From Halichondria panicea (lineage: Eukaryota > Porifera > Demospongiae > Suberitida > Halichondriidae): 64,000 bases of DNA. Numbering within the stretch: position 1 is the first letter of the stretch; every line of letters begins with the position of its first letter. Shown here one piece after another: positions 52,610-62,257 of the stretch. The notes beneath the pieces were generated by a model. That model was not told where the DNA came from. It did not search any database and worked only from the letters and a program-made list of their open reading frames with translations. The translations under genes were made by a program, and so were the position numbers. The stretch covers positions 2,595,803 through 2,659,802 of the forward strand of contig NC_087380.1 of NCBI RefSeq assembly GCF_963675165.1, given 5' to 3'.

Positions 52610-53400
52610 CATCATATTTACTGAGTGGAGTTGTTGGCTGGTGATATGATCAGTGCTTGTATATTTATGACCCTCCTGATAGTGGATTGGATGGACATAC
52701 AGTTGAATGTGGTTGGACGAAATGCTGGGCCTGATCTTGCGATCTTGCTGACGAAAGCTATACTATGTATTTCAAGGTGGTGTATTCCCGTCAAGTGGAC
52801 AACCCATTATATAGGCCATTCACTACAATTATGAAGTACTCGACTATACCAGTGATGTGTGGGCCTACGGGTGTCTGCTCTATGACGTTTCAATTGCTAA
52901 AAAAACATTCAGGTAAGTTCCCATAGTGATGTACATGCACGTAGATAATCACTATAATTATACTGATATTCATTAATTTTCTTAGAAGCTGGTAAAAGAC
53001 TCTCTCCACCTCCTGGCTGTCTGGATATGTTTTATGAGCTCATGACCTTCAGTTGGTAGACTATATGCAAGCTTAGCTTTAAAATTTGCTTTCCTTTTCG
53101 CATTTGAGTGATCAGCCAAAACTATAGATATTATAGATCAGCTCTGGAATATAATTATACTTCAGTGCATGTCAAATGCTTTCACTACAGAGAGAAATGC
53201 CAATCTTCCTACTGGCATTAACATTGCATGTTGATATTCAGGCTGGTCATGTGATCGGTGCTTGTACTTATGACCCTCCTGAAGTGGATGGATGTACAGC
53301 ACAGTTGGATGTGATTGGACGAAATGCTGGGCCTGATCACTTCAGCGTTTATCTATATATATATATATATAAAATTATGCCGACATAAGTAAGTAACAAT
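52610..53400 (+). pseudogene. Relic of a diverged receptor kinase, second copy
   Basis: Duplicate of 35640-36360. The fragment at 53230-53345 is better kept here: VDIQAGHVIGACTYDPPEVD, then DVIGRNAGPDHF. Kinase exon 10 and 11 remnants lie at 52780-52900 and 52985-53045. Confidence 0.6.
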
Positions 53401-53507
53401 CATCTTATAGATCTTTCTTGCATGCTGATTTTGTTGTACATGCAGCTCCCCTGTCAACAACTGGACCTCAAACCAACCCCATGCATGCATGCATGACTAT
53501 ACATGGA

Positions 53508-53574
53508 TAGCCTCGATTCCAGGCCGCGAAGAGAGAAGTGCTATTCTCTTTGTGGCCTGGAATCGAGGCTAGAC
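53508..53574. repeat. Small foldback element, second copy
   Basis: TAGCCTCGATTCCAGGCC and GGCCTGGAATCGAGGCTA are perfect 18-bp inverted arms. The first codons of the downstream LINE open frame are read through this palindrome and the flank after it; they are not LINE sequence. Confidence 0.8.
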
Positions 53575-56500
53575 AGTGGGCACAACATAGCACAACTATA
53601 CTGTTGACAAGCACAGTAGGCCATGGAGGAGTGGCCATCCTCTACAAAAAATCCCTGCAGAGTCTTGTCTCAAAGTTAGACACCTCCCTGTCACATCGTA
53701 TAGTAGGGTTGAAAGTACACACCCAACCTCTCTCTATTTGCTTCCTAGGAGTCTATCTCCCCTCTAGGTCAGGCTGCACAGATGACTTTAAGGAATGCCT
53801 GGACTATCTAGACTCGCTTATAAATACTCTAGGGTTTGACAATGAGGTCATTATCTTGGGGGATATAAACGCAGACCCTGGAGTCTATGGACCTCCTAAT
53901 GAACAAGGCAAGATTCTCCGCCGCTACCTTGCCCGCTGGAATTTTGTTTCTGTGCACCTGAAACTCAGCTCCCCCCTAAACTCTCACACATACGTAAGTG
54001 AGGCCCACAGCTCTATATCTACCATAGACCATATCCTCTGCCACAATCGCTTCCTGGACGCGTTCCTCTCTGCCAAGGTCCTGGAGGATTCGCCTCTGAA
54101 CACTTCTGACCACCTCCCCCTCTCAGCTAGGGTTAAAGTCACCTTAGCAGCACTGCCCATCGTAAATCCACCCACTGCTGATGGCTCTGTTGTTCGGGCT
54201 AACTGGTCCAAGCTGTCCCCCTCTGAGTCCATCTCCAACCTGATAATCCTAATGAAAAAAACATCAAGCAAAGGGCTTCCAGCCAGAAAATATGCCAAAC
54301 ACATTCTCCCTGGCTGGTCTGATGCTCTTAAGTCAGCTCACTCTGACTCTAAACTGGCTTTCTGCCGCTGGAAATCTGCTGGCAAGCCTCAGTCCCCAGA
54401 GAACCCCCTTAGGGCCTACTACAAATCAAAGAAGTGCTCCTTTAGAAGTTTGCTCCGGAGACATCGCCAATCTCTCAAAGAAGATTATCTCCTCAATTTG
54501 GATTGTGCCAACAAAGACTCCAAAAAGCTTTTTAGAGAGATCAAAAGGTTCTATGGCTCATCTCCATCTCCTAGCCCTGGCAGGATTGTATTTAGGGGCA
54601 CCTCATACTCGGGTGATACCCTCCTGGATGGTTGGGCTAACTACTTTGAATCACTTGGCACCCCGGGGCACAGCCCGCTGTTTGATACTCGCAACTATGA
54701 TAGTGTGAGGGGTAATTTCCGTGCCCTACTTGAATCCTCCCATGGTGGTGACATTGTGTTCACACCACAGGACATAGCTAGGGCAATAAAGTCACTGAAG
54801 AGAGACAAGGCCCCAGGCCCTGATGACATTGATCCTGAACATCTATGTTTTACTGGTCCCATTGCCCAACTAGAGCTCTGCAAGATTTTTAATGCGATCC
54901 TCGCCTGCTGCTATACTCCGGAGATGTTCACCCTGGGATTAATCACGGCGATCCCAAAAGGGGCAGACAAGGACCTTAGGAACCCATCGAACTATAGAGG
55001 AATCTCTCTCTTATCCAACGTCGGGAAACTATTAGAAAAACTAATATTAGACAAGTTGTCAGCAGATGGCATTTCCCTCAACCACCTCCAGGGGGGCTTC
55101 AGAGTAGGGTATAGCTCGATACACACTGCATTTGTGCTCCAAGAATCTGTCCAATCTCTCTGTGACCTAGGGAAAAAGGCGTTTGTGGCTTTCCTAGATG
55201 TCAAGAAGGCCTTCGATACTGTCTGGCATGAGGGCCTGTTTGTCAAACTACATGAAAAGAACATTCATCCGAGAATCTGGCACCTTCTGGTCGACTGGTA
55301 CTCTCGCTCCTCCTCCTGCTTCCTTTTGAAGGGTAAAAGGTCTCGTGTCTTTAGTATTAAACAGGGTGTCCGCCAAGGTGCAATCCTGTCCCCACTGCTC
55401 TACTCGGTTTACGTGGATGCACTTCTGGTCCAACTAGATGAATGCTGCCTTGGTGCTATGGTCGGCTCTGTTCACTGCCCATCCCCCATGTACGCAGACG
55501 ATCTTTCTCTCATTGCGGATACTCCTGTCAAGCTGCAATCTCTACTTGACATCGTTTCAGACTATGCTAGTGCCTGGCGTTATGAAATCAATTCTTCAAA
55601 ATCTGCAGTTTTAATCTTTGGGGAGTCGTCAAAATCCCGCTCGTCTGGCCGTCTCTCCCGCTCCTTTTTTGTATGCCGTGAAACTATACAAGAGGCAGAC
55701 AGCTACTCTCACCTAGGAATCTTGCGCCTGGTAACTACATCTGGCCTGGCAAAAATTTCCAATCGTTGCTCTGCAGGGAGGAGTGCCTTCTTTGCCTTGA
55801 ACTCGATTGGAGCAAGATTTGGCTGCCTCCACCCCATCACATCCCACAAATTATACTCTTCTCTCTGCCTCCCAGTTACTTTATACGGGTCAGAGCTTTG
55901 GTCACTCACAAAAACTGAACTAACAATGCTGGAAAGATCCCACAGAAAAATACTGCGTACGATTCAGGGTCTCCCGACCAGATGTCCCTCACTTGCACTG
56001 TCGAGCCTTATTGGATCAATGGGGATATCCCCCATGGTAGACTGCAGGCAGCTCTGCTTTATTAACTCTATAGCTTGTATGTCAACAGAAGACCTCCCCA
56101 AAAAAGTCCTGATGGAAAGACTGCTTCTAAACACTCTCACTGGGGTACTCAAGACATGGGCGTCTCTAGCTTCTACTCACTCATACCCTCCAATTTCGAA
56201 CATGGTTCTGAATGGAAAAAACAAAGACTCCTTCAGAGCAGCTGCGAAAAAGTCAATGCTCATCAAACAGCATGTAAATCTGGTAGACTCCTGCTCACAC
56301 CTCAATATTTCATCCCTGCCTGCCCATCTTGGGAAGCCCTCCCAGCTGTGGTCATGCTCCCTGAAAGACAGATCTCTGCACGGCCCCTCTAACTTCAGAA
56401 TCAGGCTTCTCACCGGCTGTGATGGCCTAGAATTTGACGCCTCAAGATTTAGGTACAGATCAACCAACGCTACACCGGGAGATGCAACCTGCAAACTTTG

Positions 56501-56717
56501 CAATCTAGGTGTAGAATCACCCTCGCACTTCTTGCTGACCTGCCCAGCTCTTTCCTCACTCAGGGAGGCTCTCATAGCCGCTGCCCCAGCCAGCATAAAG
56601 GACCACAGCTCTGGGGACCTCTGCGGCCTTCTGCTTGGTCAAATCTGGCCATCTGATGCCCATGCGCAAGACTGGATCTTACACTTTTCTCCACAATCTG
56701 CGGCAAACCCGCAGTGA
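53538..56717 (+). CDS. LINE ORF2-like protein: endonuclease and reverse transcriptase
   Basis: The frame has 1059 codons without a stop. The first 28 or so come from flanking DNA, so true element coding starts near GGVAILYKKSL; the endonuclease N-terminus is lost. Endonuclease motifs: FLGVYLPSR, LGDINADPG (residue about 105), STIDHILCHNRF and TSDHLPLSARV (about 190). RT motifs: AIPKGADKDLRNPSNYRGIS (about 470), FLDVKKAFDTVWHEG (about 550), KQGVRQGAILSPLLY, and YADDLSLI (about 650), the catalytic Asp pair. The C-terminal CKLCNLGVESPSHFLLTC (about 980) is a zinc-finger-like cluster. In the family this protein nicks target DNA and copies its RNA there. The long intact frame means a recent insertion, but the missing 5' part makes it unlikely to move on its own. 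Confidence 0.88.
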   Translation: MLFSLWPGIEARQWAQHSTTILLTSTVGHGGVAILYKKSLQSLVSKLDTSLSHRIVGLKVHTQPLSICFLGVYLPSRSGCTDDFKECLDYLDSLINTLGFDNEVIILGDINADPGVYGPPNEQGKILRRYLARWNFVSVHLKLSSPLNSHTYVSEAHSSISTIDHILCHNRFLDAFLSAKVLEDSPLNTSDHLPLSARVKVTLAALPIVNPPTADGSVVRANWSKLSPSESISNLIILMKKTSSKGLPARKYAKHILPGWSDALKSAHSDSKLAFCRWKSAGKPQSPENPLRAYYKSKKCSFRSLLRRHRQSLKEDYLLNLDCANKDSKKLFREIKRFYGSSPSPSPGRIVFRGTSYSGDTLLDGWANYFESLGTPGHSPLFDTRNYDSVRGNFRALLESSHGGDIVFTPQDIARAIKSLKRDKAPGPDDIDPEHLCFTGPIAQLELCKIFNAILACCYTPEMFTLGLITAIPKGADKDLRNPSNYRGISLLSNVGKLLEKLILDKLSADGISLNHLQGGFRVGYSSIHTAFVLQESVQSLCDLGKKAFVAFLDVKKAFDTVWHEGLFVKLHEKNIHPRIWHLLVDWYSRSSSCFLLKGKRSRVFSIKQGVRQGAILSPLLYSVYVDALLVQLDECCLGAMVGSVHCPSPMYADDLSLIADTPVKLQSLLDIVSDYASAWRYEINSSKSAVLIFGESSKSRSSGRLSRSFFVCRETIQEADSYSHLGILRLVTTSGLAKISNRCSAGRSAFFALNSIGARFGCLHPITSHKLYSSLCLPVTLYGSELWSLTKTELTMLERSHRKILRTIQGLPTRCPSLALSSLIGSMGISPMVDCRQLCFINSIACMSTEDLPKKVLMERLLLNTLTGVLKTWASLASTHSYPPISNMVLNGKNKDSFRAAAKKSMLIKQHVNLVDSCSHLNISSLPAHLGKPSQLWSCSLKDRSLHGPSNFRIRLLTGCDGLEFDASRFRYRSTNATPGDATCKLCNLGVESPSHFLLTCPALSSLREALIAAAPASIKDHSSGDLCGLLLGQIWPSDAHAQDWILHFSPQSAANPQ

Positions 56718-56835
56718 CATTCTAACTTTAAACTCCACCTGAGGGTGGAGCTGTACCTTCTCATCATGTGATCTGCCCTCGTGGGCTACTCTCCAAAACT
56801 GGAGGCGAAAAAGAAGAAGAAGAAGAAGAAGGTGA
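53623..56835 (+). mobile_element. Non-LTR retrotransposon, 5' truncated
   Basis: The left edge is set by comparison with 37270: both loci share CAAGCACAGTAG and diverge at the next base (about 53622/53623). The right end is a GAA/AAG-rich tail (GAAGAAGAAGAAGAAGAAGG) after a short 3' UTR. It has APE-type endonuclease, RT and a Cys/His cluster; the clade (jockey/CR1-like) is uncertain. Confidence 0.8.
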
Positions 56836-56981
56836 GGCCGGATCCACACTAATTGATCGACCTAAAGACGCTCCTGTTCCAGATTTCACGAATGGCAAGG
56901 AAAGGGTTATACCTATGGCACGCCGTTTGTAACAAAATTCAGCCGGTCTAATTACACGAAGGAAGTAAATGAAGACGTCAC

Positions 56982-57000
56982 GGGGGGGGGGGGGGGGGGG
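56982..57000. repeat. Run of 19 G
   Basis: A homopolymer 25 bases before the first ATG of the integrase-like gene. Length is unreliable in assemblies; it may form four-stranded structures. Confidence 0.9.
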
Positions 57001-57024
57001 CATGTCAAACGGGCTGTGTGACCT

Positions 57025-59258
57025 TTGACCTTATGTACTGTCGATTACACATCCATATCATATCCACATGTTCAAAAGACAATAATTATGGAAGTCAGCC
57101 GTGAAGAAGAAGATGATGATGTAGTTGTGGACATATCTAGCTGGTGTGACTTCTTCTCAGAAGTTTCTAGGTTTGTGGACATGCTTGAGAGGCAGTACGG
57201 CTTGGCAAACGTGGCCTTCACTGAGTATGCTGTTTTGAGGATCTCAACAACTATCAGAAGCCTGCAGAGTATAGAAGAAGCATTGATCGCTCATGAAAAC
57301 TCCGATGATTTAGAGGAAATAATTGGTTATGTAAACGAGCTTTCTGACATTTTAATGGTGCTACAATCTGTTTGGAGTAGTTATGAGGAGGCCATGAAGA
57401 ATACCTCGGTGGTACAACGAGTACCACCTACTGTTGGTAATGGTAGAGGAAGGCCACGGTTTGACATAACACAGGAACAAATTGAATATCTTCGCTATCT
57501 ATCATTTAGCTGGAGTTCAATTTCCTCGTTGTTAGGAGTATCAAGAATGACACTTTACCGGAGAAAAAAACAATTTGGCATTTCTTCAACAAATTCGTCT
57601 CTGACTGATTCTGAGTTGGACGAGCGTATTCGTGAGATCCGTAGAGAGCTACCATACAGTGGTGAAACAATTGTTATGGGAAGATTAAGAAGTATTCAGT
57701 GCTGTATTCCGTGTAAGCGTGTCAGGGAAAGTATCCGACGAATTGACCCACTGAACACTCCTTTACGATGGGGAAGGAATCGACACTCAAGAAGACCATA
57801 TTCTGTTCCGGGTCCTAACTGCTTGTGGCATTTAGGTAAATAAGTTATAGTATGAGTGTTTATATCCTATGACAGTCACAATATGCCATGGTTCACTTTC
57901 AAAGTAGTACCGTGGATGCAGTATATGTAATACTTTTTAACAAGCTAGACAAAATTAATTATCTGCAAGATTTTGTGCCAAACTTGTCTAGTCTAGGGAT
58001 CACAAATACCGCAGTTGGCAGCCAGGGGAGGTTGAAAGGAAGTTGAGATCGTGCTCAATTAAAGCTATAAATGTGCTGAGTTGGCGCTATTATTATTGTG
58101 TCTAGTCAGCCTTTTAGTTATACTTATTAAGATATCAAGAGCTAGAGATGAGGAGTAGAAGAGCACCTACACGCCAGACTCCTGTCCAGGAAGAGAAGTC
58201 TCATCTCCGTAGATCTAGTACTTTAGCTAGGAGAAACCTTAGTTGAGATTTTTAAATCAGAAGCAGGTGCAGTGATCAATGTTGTACAGCTTGGGGTGAG
58301 AAAAAAGTCAGACCGCTCATTTTCTTGATGTCCAGTAGTTATCTATGAAACTGTTGACCAGACACAAAAATAGCGCTGATTCAGCACATTTATAGCGATA
58401 TTTTTTGCATGTGACTTAACTTCCTTCCAACCTCCTCGTTAATCGGTTGGCAGCACCTGCATGAAAGTAGGATGTATTTATTCATAACCATAACAAGGCA
58501 TTATGTATATTATTTCCTTTCCAGATGGTCATCACAAGCTGATAAGATGGCGTCTAGTGACCCATGGAGGCATTGACGGTTACTCCCGCCTGATTGTCTA
58601 CCTCCACTGCAGCTCAAACAACAAGGCATCAACGGTTTATAAGTATTTTTTGTCAGCAGTTGAGGAGAACGGTCTCCCATCACGTGTGCGTACAGATTGT
58701 GGATTGGAGAATTTTGAAGTCGCTCGTCACATGCTACAACATCGTGGTCTTAACAGAGGTAGCATAATCACTGGTAGTTCCACGCATAATCAGCGAATTG
58801 AGCGGCTATGGCGTGATGTTCACGGTGCTGTCACGAAATTGTATTACGAACTGTTTTACCACTTGGAGGAGTGTGGACTCTTAGACCCTCTAAATGACAT
58901 GCACCTCTTCTGTCTTCATTATGTGTACCTACCACGCATAAATAGGGCCCTGGGTATTTTCAAGCGTGCTTGGAACAATCATGGAGTACGCACGATGCAC
59001 AATGCCACACCTCAACAGCTATTCACGGAAGGTGCCCTTCGTATGCACATTTCTGGATTGAACCCAGTTGAGTATCCCAACAGTGAGTATTCTGAGTACG
59101 GTGTTGAAGAACTTCATGCCGATGAAAGTGATGATAACTCTGACTTGGAAGGTGTTCATGTCCCTCAAATGGATGCTAACAATCAATATTCTCATCTTAT
59201 CGAATTTGTGAGCAATCAAGTCAATCCACTTGCTGAAAGTGACAGTCTTGCTAATTGA
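57025..59258 (+). CDS. Integrase-core (DDE) protein, two exons (514 aa from the first ATG)
   Basis: Exon 1 57025-57835 and exon 2 58525-59258 join in frame as [15 protein letters not shown] 57088 ([11 protein letters not shown]) is an alternative start and may be the better one. The N-terminal half is helical and acidic. Then [20 protein letters not shown] and [20 protein letters not shown] form a helix-turn-helix. [20 protein letters not shown] precedes the catalytic core. The core has the first Asp in [27 protein letters not shown], the second Asp in [12 protein letters not shown] and the Glu in [11 protein letters not shown], then [12 protein letters not shown] and TPQQLF. This is the retroviral-integrase-like family widespread in fish, cnidarians and sponges, either transposon-borne or domesticated. 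The core is intact, so DNA cutting and joining is possible. No terminal repeats of a host transposon were identified. Confidence 0.8.
58010..58465. mobile_element. Palindromic MITE in the intron of the integrase-like gene
   Basis: Inverted pairs: GCAGTTGGCAGCCAGGGGAG with TCGGTTGGCAGCACCTGC (loosely), GGTTGAAAGGAAGTTGAG with TTAACTTCCTTCCAACC, GCTATAAATGTGCTGA with TCAGCACATTTATAGC, and TTGTGTCTAGTCAG with CTGACCAGACACAA (imperfect). No frame. Confidence 0.7.
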
Positions 59259-60136
59259 TATTTACCAGCGTGTGCTGCGAACAATTGAACAATCTATTAA
59301 CAATATAACCTAGCTGACTTTGTTCATATATATATACTCACATATAGACATCACTTGTTTGTCAGTTTGTATTATTGTGCATGTGATTGATCCTTCAAGA
59401 TGGGAGGCTATAGTGATCGCATTATGTATAATTGAAAGCAGGTGCTGATGCATCAATCAATTATTTCCAACGCATGTAAAATATCAACCGCGAACGCTTG
59501 ACGTAGCAGCTAAGAATTTTTGTTTAGCTTGCTCCAAGAACGTTGTTAAAAGAACAAGAAAAAGGTTGCACAGCACTAGTGCAGTCAACTCAACTTACTC
59601 TAGCTCCTTGTCTGGCTAACAGTAGCCACAGTTAGGCTGACTAGCGCTAGCTATAAATGCGTCCTACTGTAAAGAACACATACGCTTCTTGTCATTCTTT
59701 AATTCCTTTAATTTAGTCAATCTTTGATCTCCGCTAAAAAAGTTCAGACTAAAGTGCTCAGACGGTGTCTCTACGACAGCGGCTGATTCATGAGACTACA
59801 ATGGCTGGGGCTATATAATTTTGGTGTATGTGTATAATGGGTTGATTTATACTATGTATAAAGTGACTATAGCTAGCTGTAGAAATTAACATCTCTTCGC
59901 ACAATACTCAAGGAAAAGAGAGCTGCATGCTGTACTGTCCTCAGAGGAAAAGTAATTACATTTCGTTTCCCCAATGGAGCCACAACTGTTGAAAGATTCA
60001 GCCTGTCATGACAGACCGTATAAAGGCAAGATTTTTTATAATTATTACCACCTTCATTATAATTATATAGGATTTGTACGAGCATGTGTTCTGCTCCAGT
60101 CAATTGCAAGATACACCCTGCTTTGGCTTGTTCACT
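59259..60136. other. No gene recognised
   Basis: 3' flank of the integrase-like gene. A segment from 59440 begins GCAGGTGCTGATGCATC, resembling the end of the repeat at 27720. Otherwise AT-rich, with no supported frame. Confidence 0.6.
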
Positions 60137-62257
60137 ACTTATCCAAGGCAATGCATGGATCCACTCTGTCAGTCTGAAATTGACCTTCCATCCGCTATTG
60201 CTGTTGAGCTAGAATCAAAGGATCTCAATTTTCCGAACCCCTTAGACTATCTTCATGACGAGGCAAGGTTTAGTATAAATTTCAAAATTCAATAATTGCA
60301 GCGCTTTGGTATAGTAGATAAGATCTGGATATAACATTATTGGAGAATCAATCTCTCCGAACTCTGCTTTCTCTTTTAAGAGTAACAAAGTACGCTTCAC
60401 CCTTACCCCTAGTGTCGTTGGCTTTAGGTACAGCCTAGCTAGCTAAAGTCTATTTGAGTTGAGTTCAACCCCGGAAATTATGTGGTCAATTATGGCTTCG
60501 TTTATGCTTTATATGTGTGGTGGAGTATGCCTGGGACTTTTACATGGTACCCTTACTATAATGACCTGATATGTCCTTCGAACCACACAATGTTTATTGT
60601 AATATTTATTTTTAGGGTGACTTACCAGCTCTGAATGTGAAAGAAGATGCTAAGGTGTTACGTAAAGGTATGTATATAATAGTAATTATGCCTCGAGGTG
60701 TAGCCACACGAGGGATACGGTAAAGCTGACTGTGTATCTGCATGTGTGTCTTTTCCAGCTTTAACTGCTCAACGGTTGCAATGCGACGAAAACTAACAGC
60801 TTCTATGCTTTGAGCCACGTTGTTTTGGATTTTGCTTTGTGGATAAAGTGCGTCCAACCTCCTCTGAGTTTGCATAGGGTCTATGTTGTGCTTTGGAGGA
60901 ATGATGTGAGAATAGGCGATTTGATAGGCTGTTACTTGTGCTTGAGAATAAAAGAATAGCATAATAGGAAATTATCTTGAGCATAACAACCCCTACCATT
61001 ACAGCATCAGCACCTGCGGTGCTTTTTTACACAGCAAGTAGCATGTTACAAACAAGAAAATGTTGTGGCTATATAGAGTCGAGGCAATAATTATTGTTTC
61101 CGCGAACGTATGTATAGTTGTGTCTACTCGTTAATTTTGTTCCTGTTAATACATGTGTACACTATAAACGTTGAATCCCTTTTTATTAGCGGATAGTGCC
61201 CGTCAGCAGTTTATGGAGTCACTGGCTCTCAGAAGCAGTCTTCCTTTCATCATCACTCGCCAGCATGTGTTTGAAGAAATAATACTTCTCTACCGCAACC
61301 ACGAGCAAGATGTCCTGCAAGTGTATCCGTTAGAGTTAAGTTTGCTGATGAGCGAGCAATGAGTTACGAGGGATCTCTTTTCTGCGTTCTTTGAAGAAGC
61401 GTATAAGAAGCTGTTCGATGGATCCTCACTTCTCTGCCCCATTGTTCATCCTGGAATGGATGTGTCCAACCTCAAGACAGTGGGCTTAATCATTTCTCAT
61501 GCATACTTATTAACCGGACTGTTGCCTACTCGGGTTTCATTTCCATGTCTAACACAATCTGTATTAGGTATTGATGTTGTTATATCCTGAGGGGGTGCTC
61601 TTAGATTGTTTTGTGGACACCATTAGTAATCATGAAAGAGATATCATCAAGCAGGCAATTCAGTATGGTGCAGACTCGAGCTCATTCACACCTTCCCTCC
61701 AATCAAATTTAATAAACATCCTCAGTCGCTTTAACATCCGTGAAATCCCAACCCCCCTGAATCTTCGGCAAATGCTAATTAACATATCCAAGTACGAATT
61801 TCTAGCCAAACCTGTGCATGGCTGCTCTTGTTTTGATGAATTTAGGTGCACCAGCTCAACATAAGCCTTTTTGGAAAACTGTCGACGTAAACAAATTGCT
61901 ATCTATTTATCGTGCACAGAGTGTTTCCACATCTATGACTCTCAAAATGTTTGAGAATGCCGAGGGCGCAAATGAAATTCAAACACGCATTTTGCTGTAC
62001 CTCAGACAGTATATTGGGAATATGTCGAACGATGAATTCGTACATTTTTGAGATTTGTAACTGGGGCTGCAACCTGTTCATCCCTGCAAGTTTCGGTGCT
62101 TTTCAACAACACAGACGGATTTTCGAGACGACCTATCGCTCACACTTGCTCACCCTCAATTGAACTATCTACAAGCTACCGCACATACAAGGAATTTGTG
62201 GATGAATTTAAGGCTTGTCTTAATTCATCATACGCATGGCTAATGGATTCTGTCTGA
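60137..62257 (+). pseudogene. HECT-type E3 ubiquitin ligase, decayed
   Basis: Clear HECT pieces lie in order but in changing frames. 61192-61330: ARQQFMESLALRSSLPFIIT. About 61330-61365: VRVKFADERAM. 61362-61567: VTRDLFSAFFEEAYKKLFDG, then VGLIISHAYLLTGLLP. 61590-61800: GVLLDCFVDTISNHERD and LRQMLINISKYEFLAKPV. 61818-62050: AALVLMNLGAPAQHKPFW. 62050-62257: LRFVTGAATCSSLQ and RPIAHTCSPSIELSTSY, with the catalytic Cys in HTC, then a normal stop. At least five frame breaks occur (near 61325, 61365, 61590, 61820, 62050). Possible upstream exons are near 60150-60290 (SEIDLPSAIAVELESKDLNF) and 60616-60670 (GDLPALNVKEDAKVL). In life it would pass ubiquitin from the Cys to substrates; here it is most likely dead. 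Confidence 0.7.
60689..61020 (+). repeat. Interspersed repeat inside the HECT relic
   Basis: It begins ATTATGCCTCGAGGTGTAGC, has CACACGAGGGATACGGTA, and ends CATCAGCACCTGCGGTGC. The two end motifs match those of 27720-28287 in inverted orientation, so it is a second member of that family. It probably lies in an intron. Confidence 0.45.
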
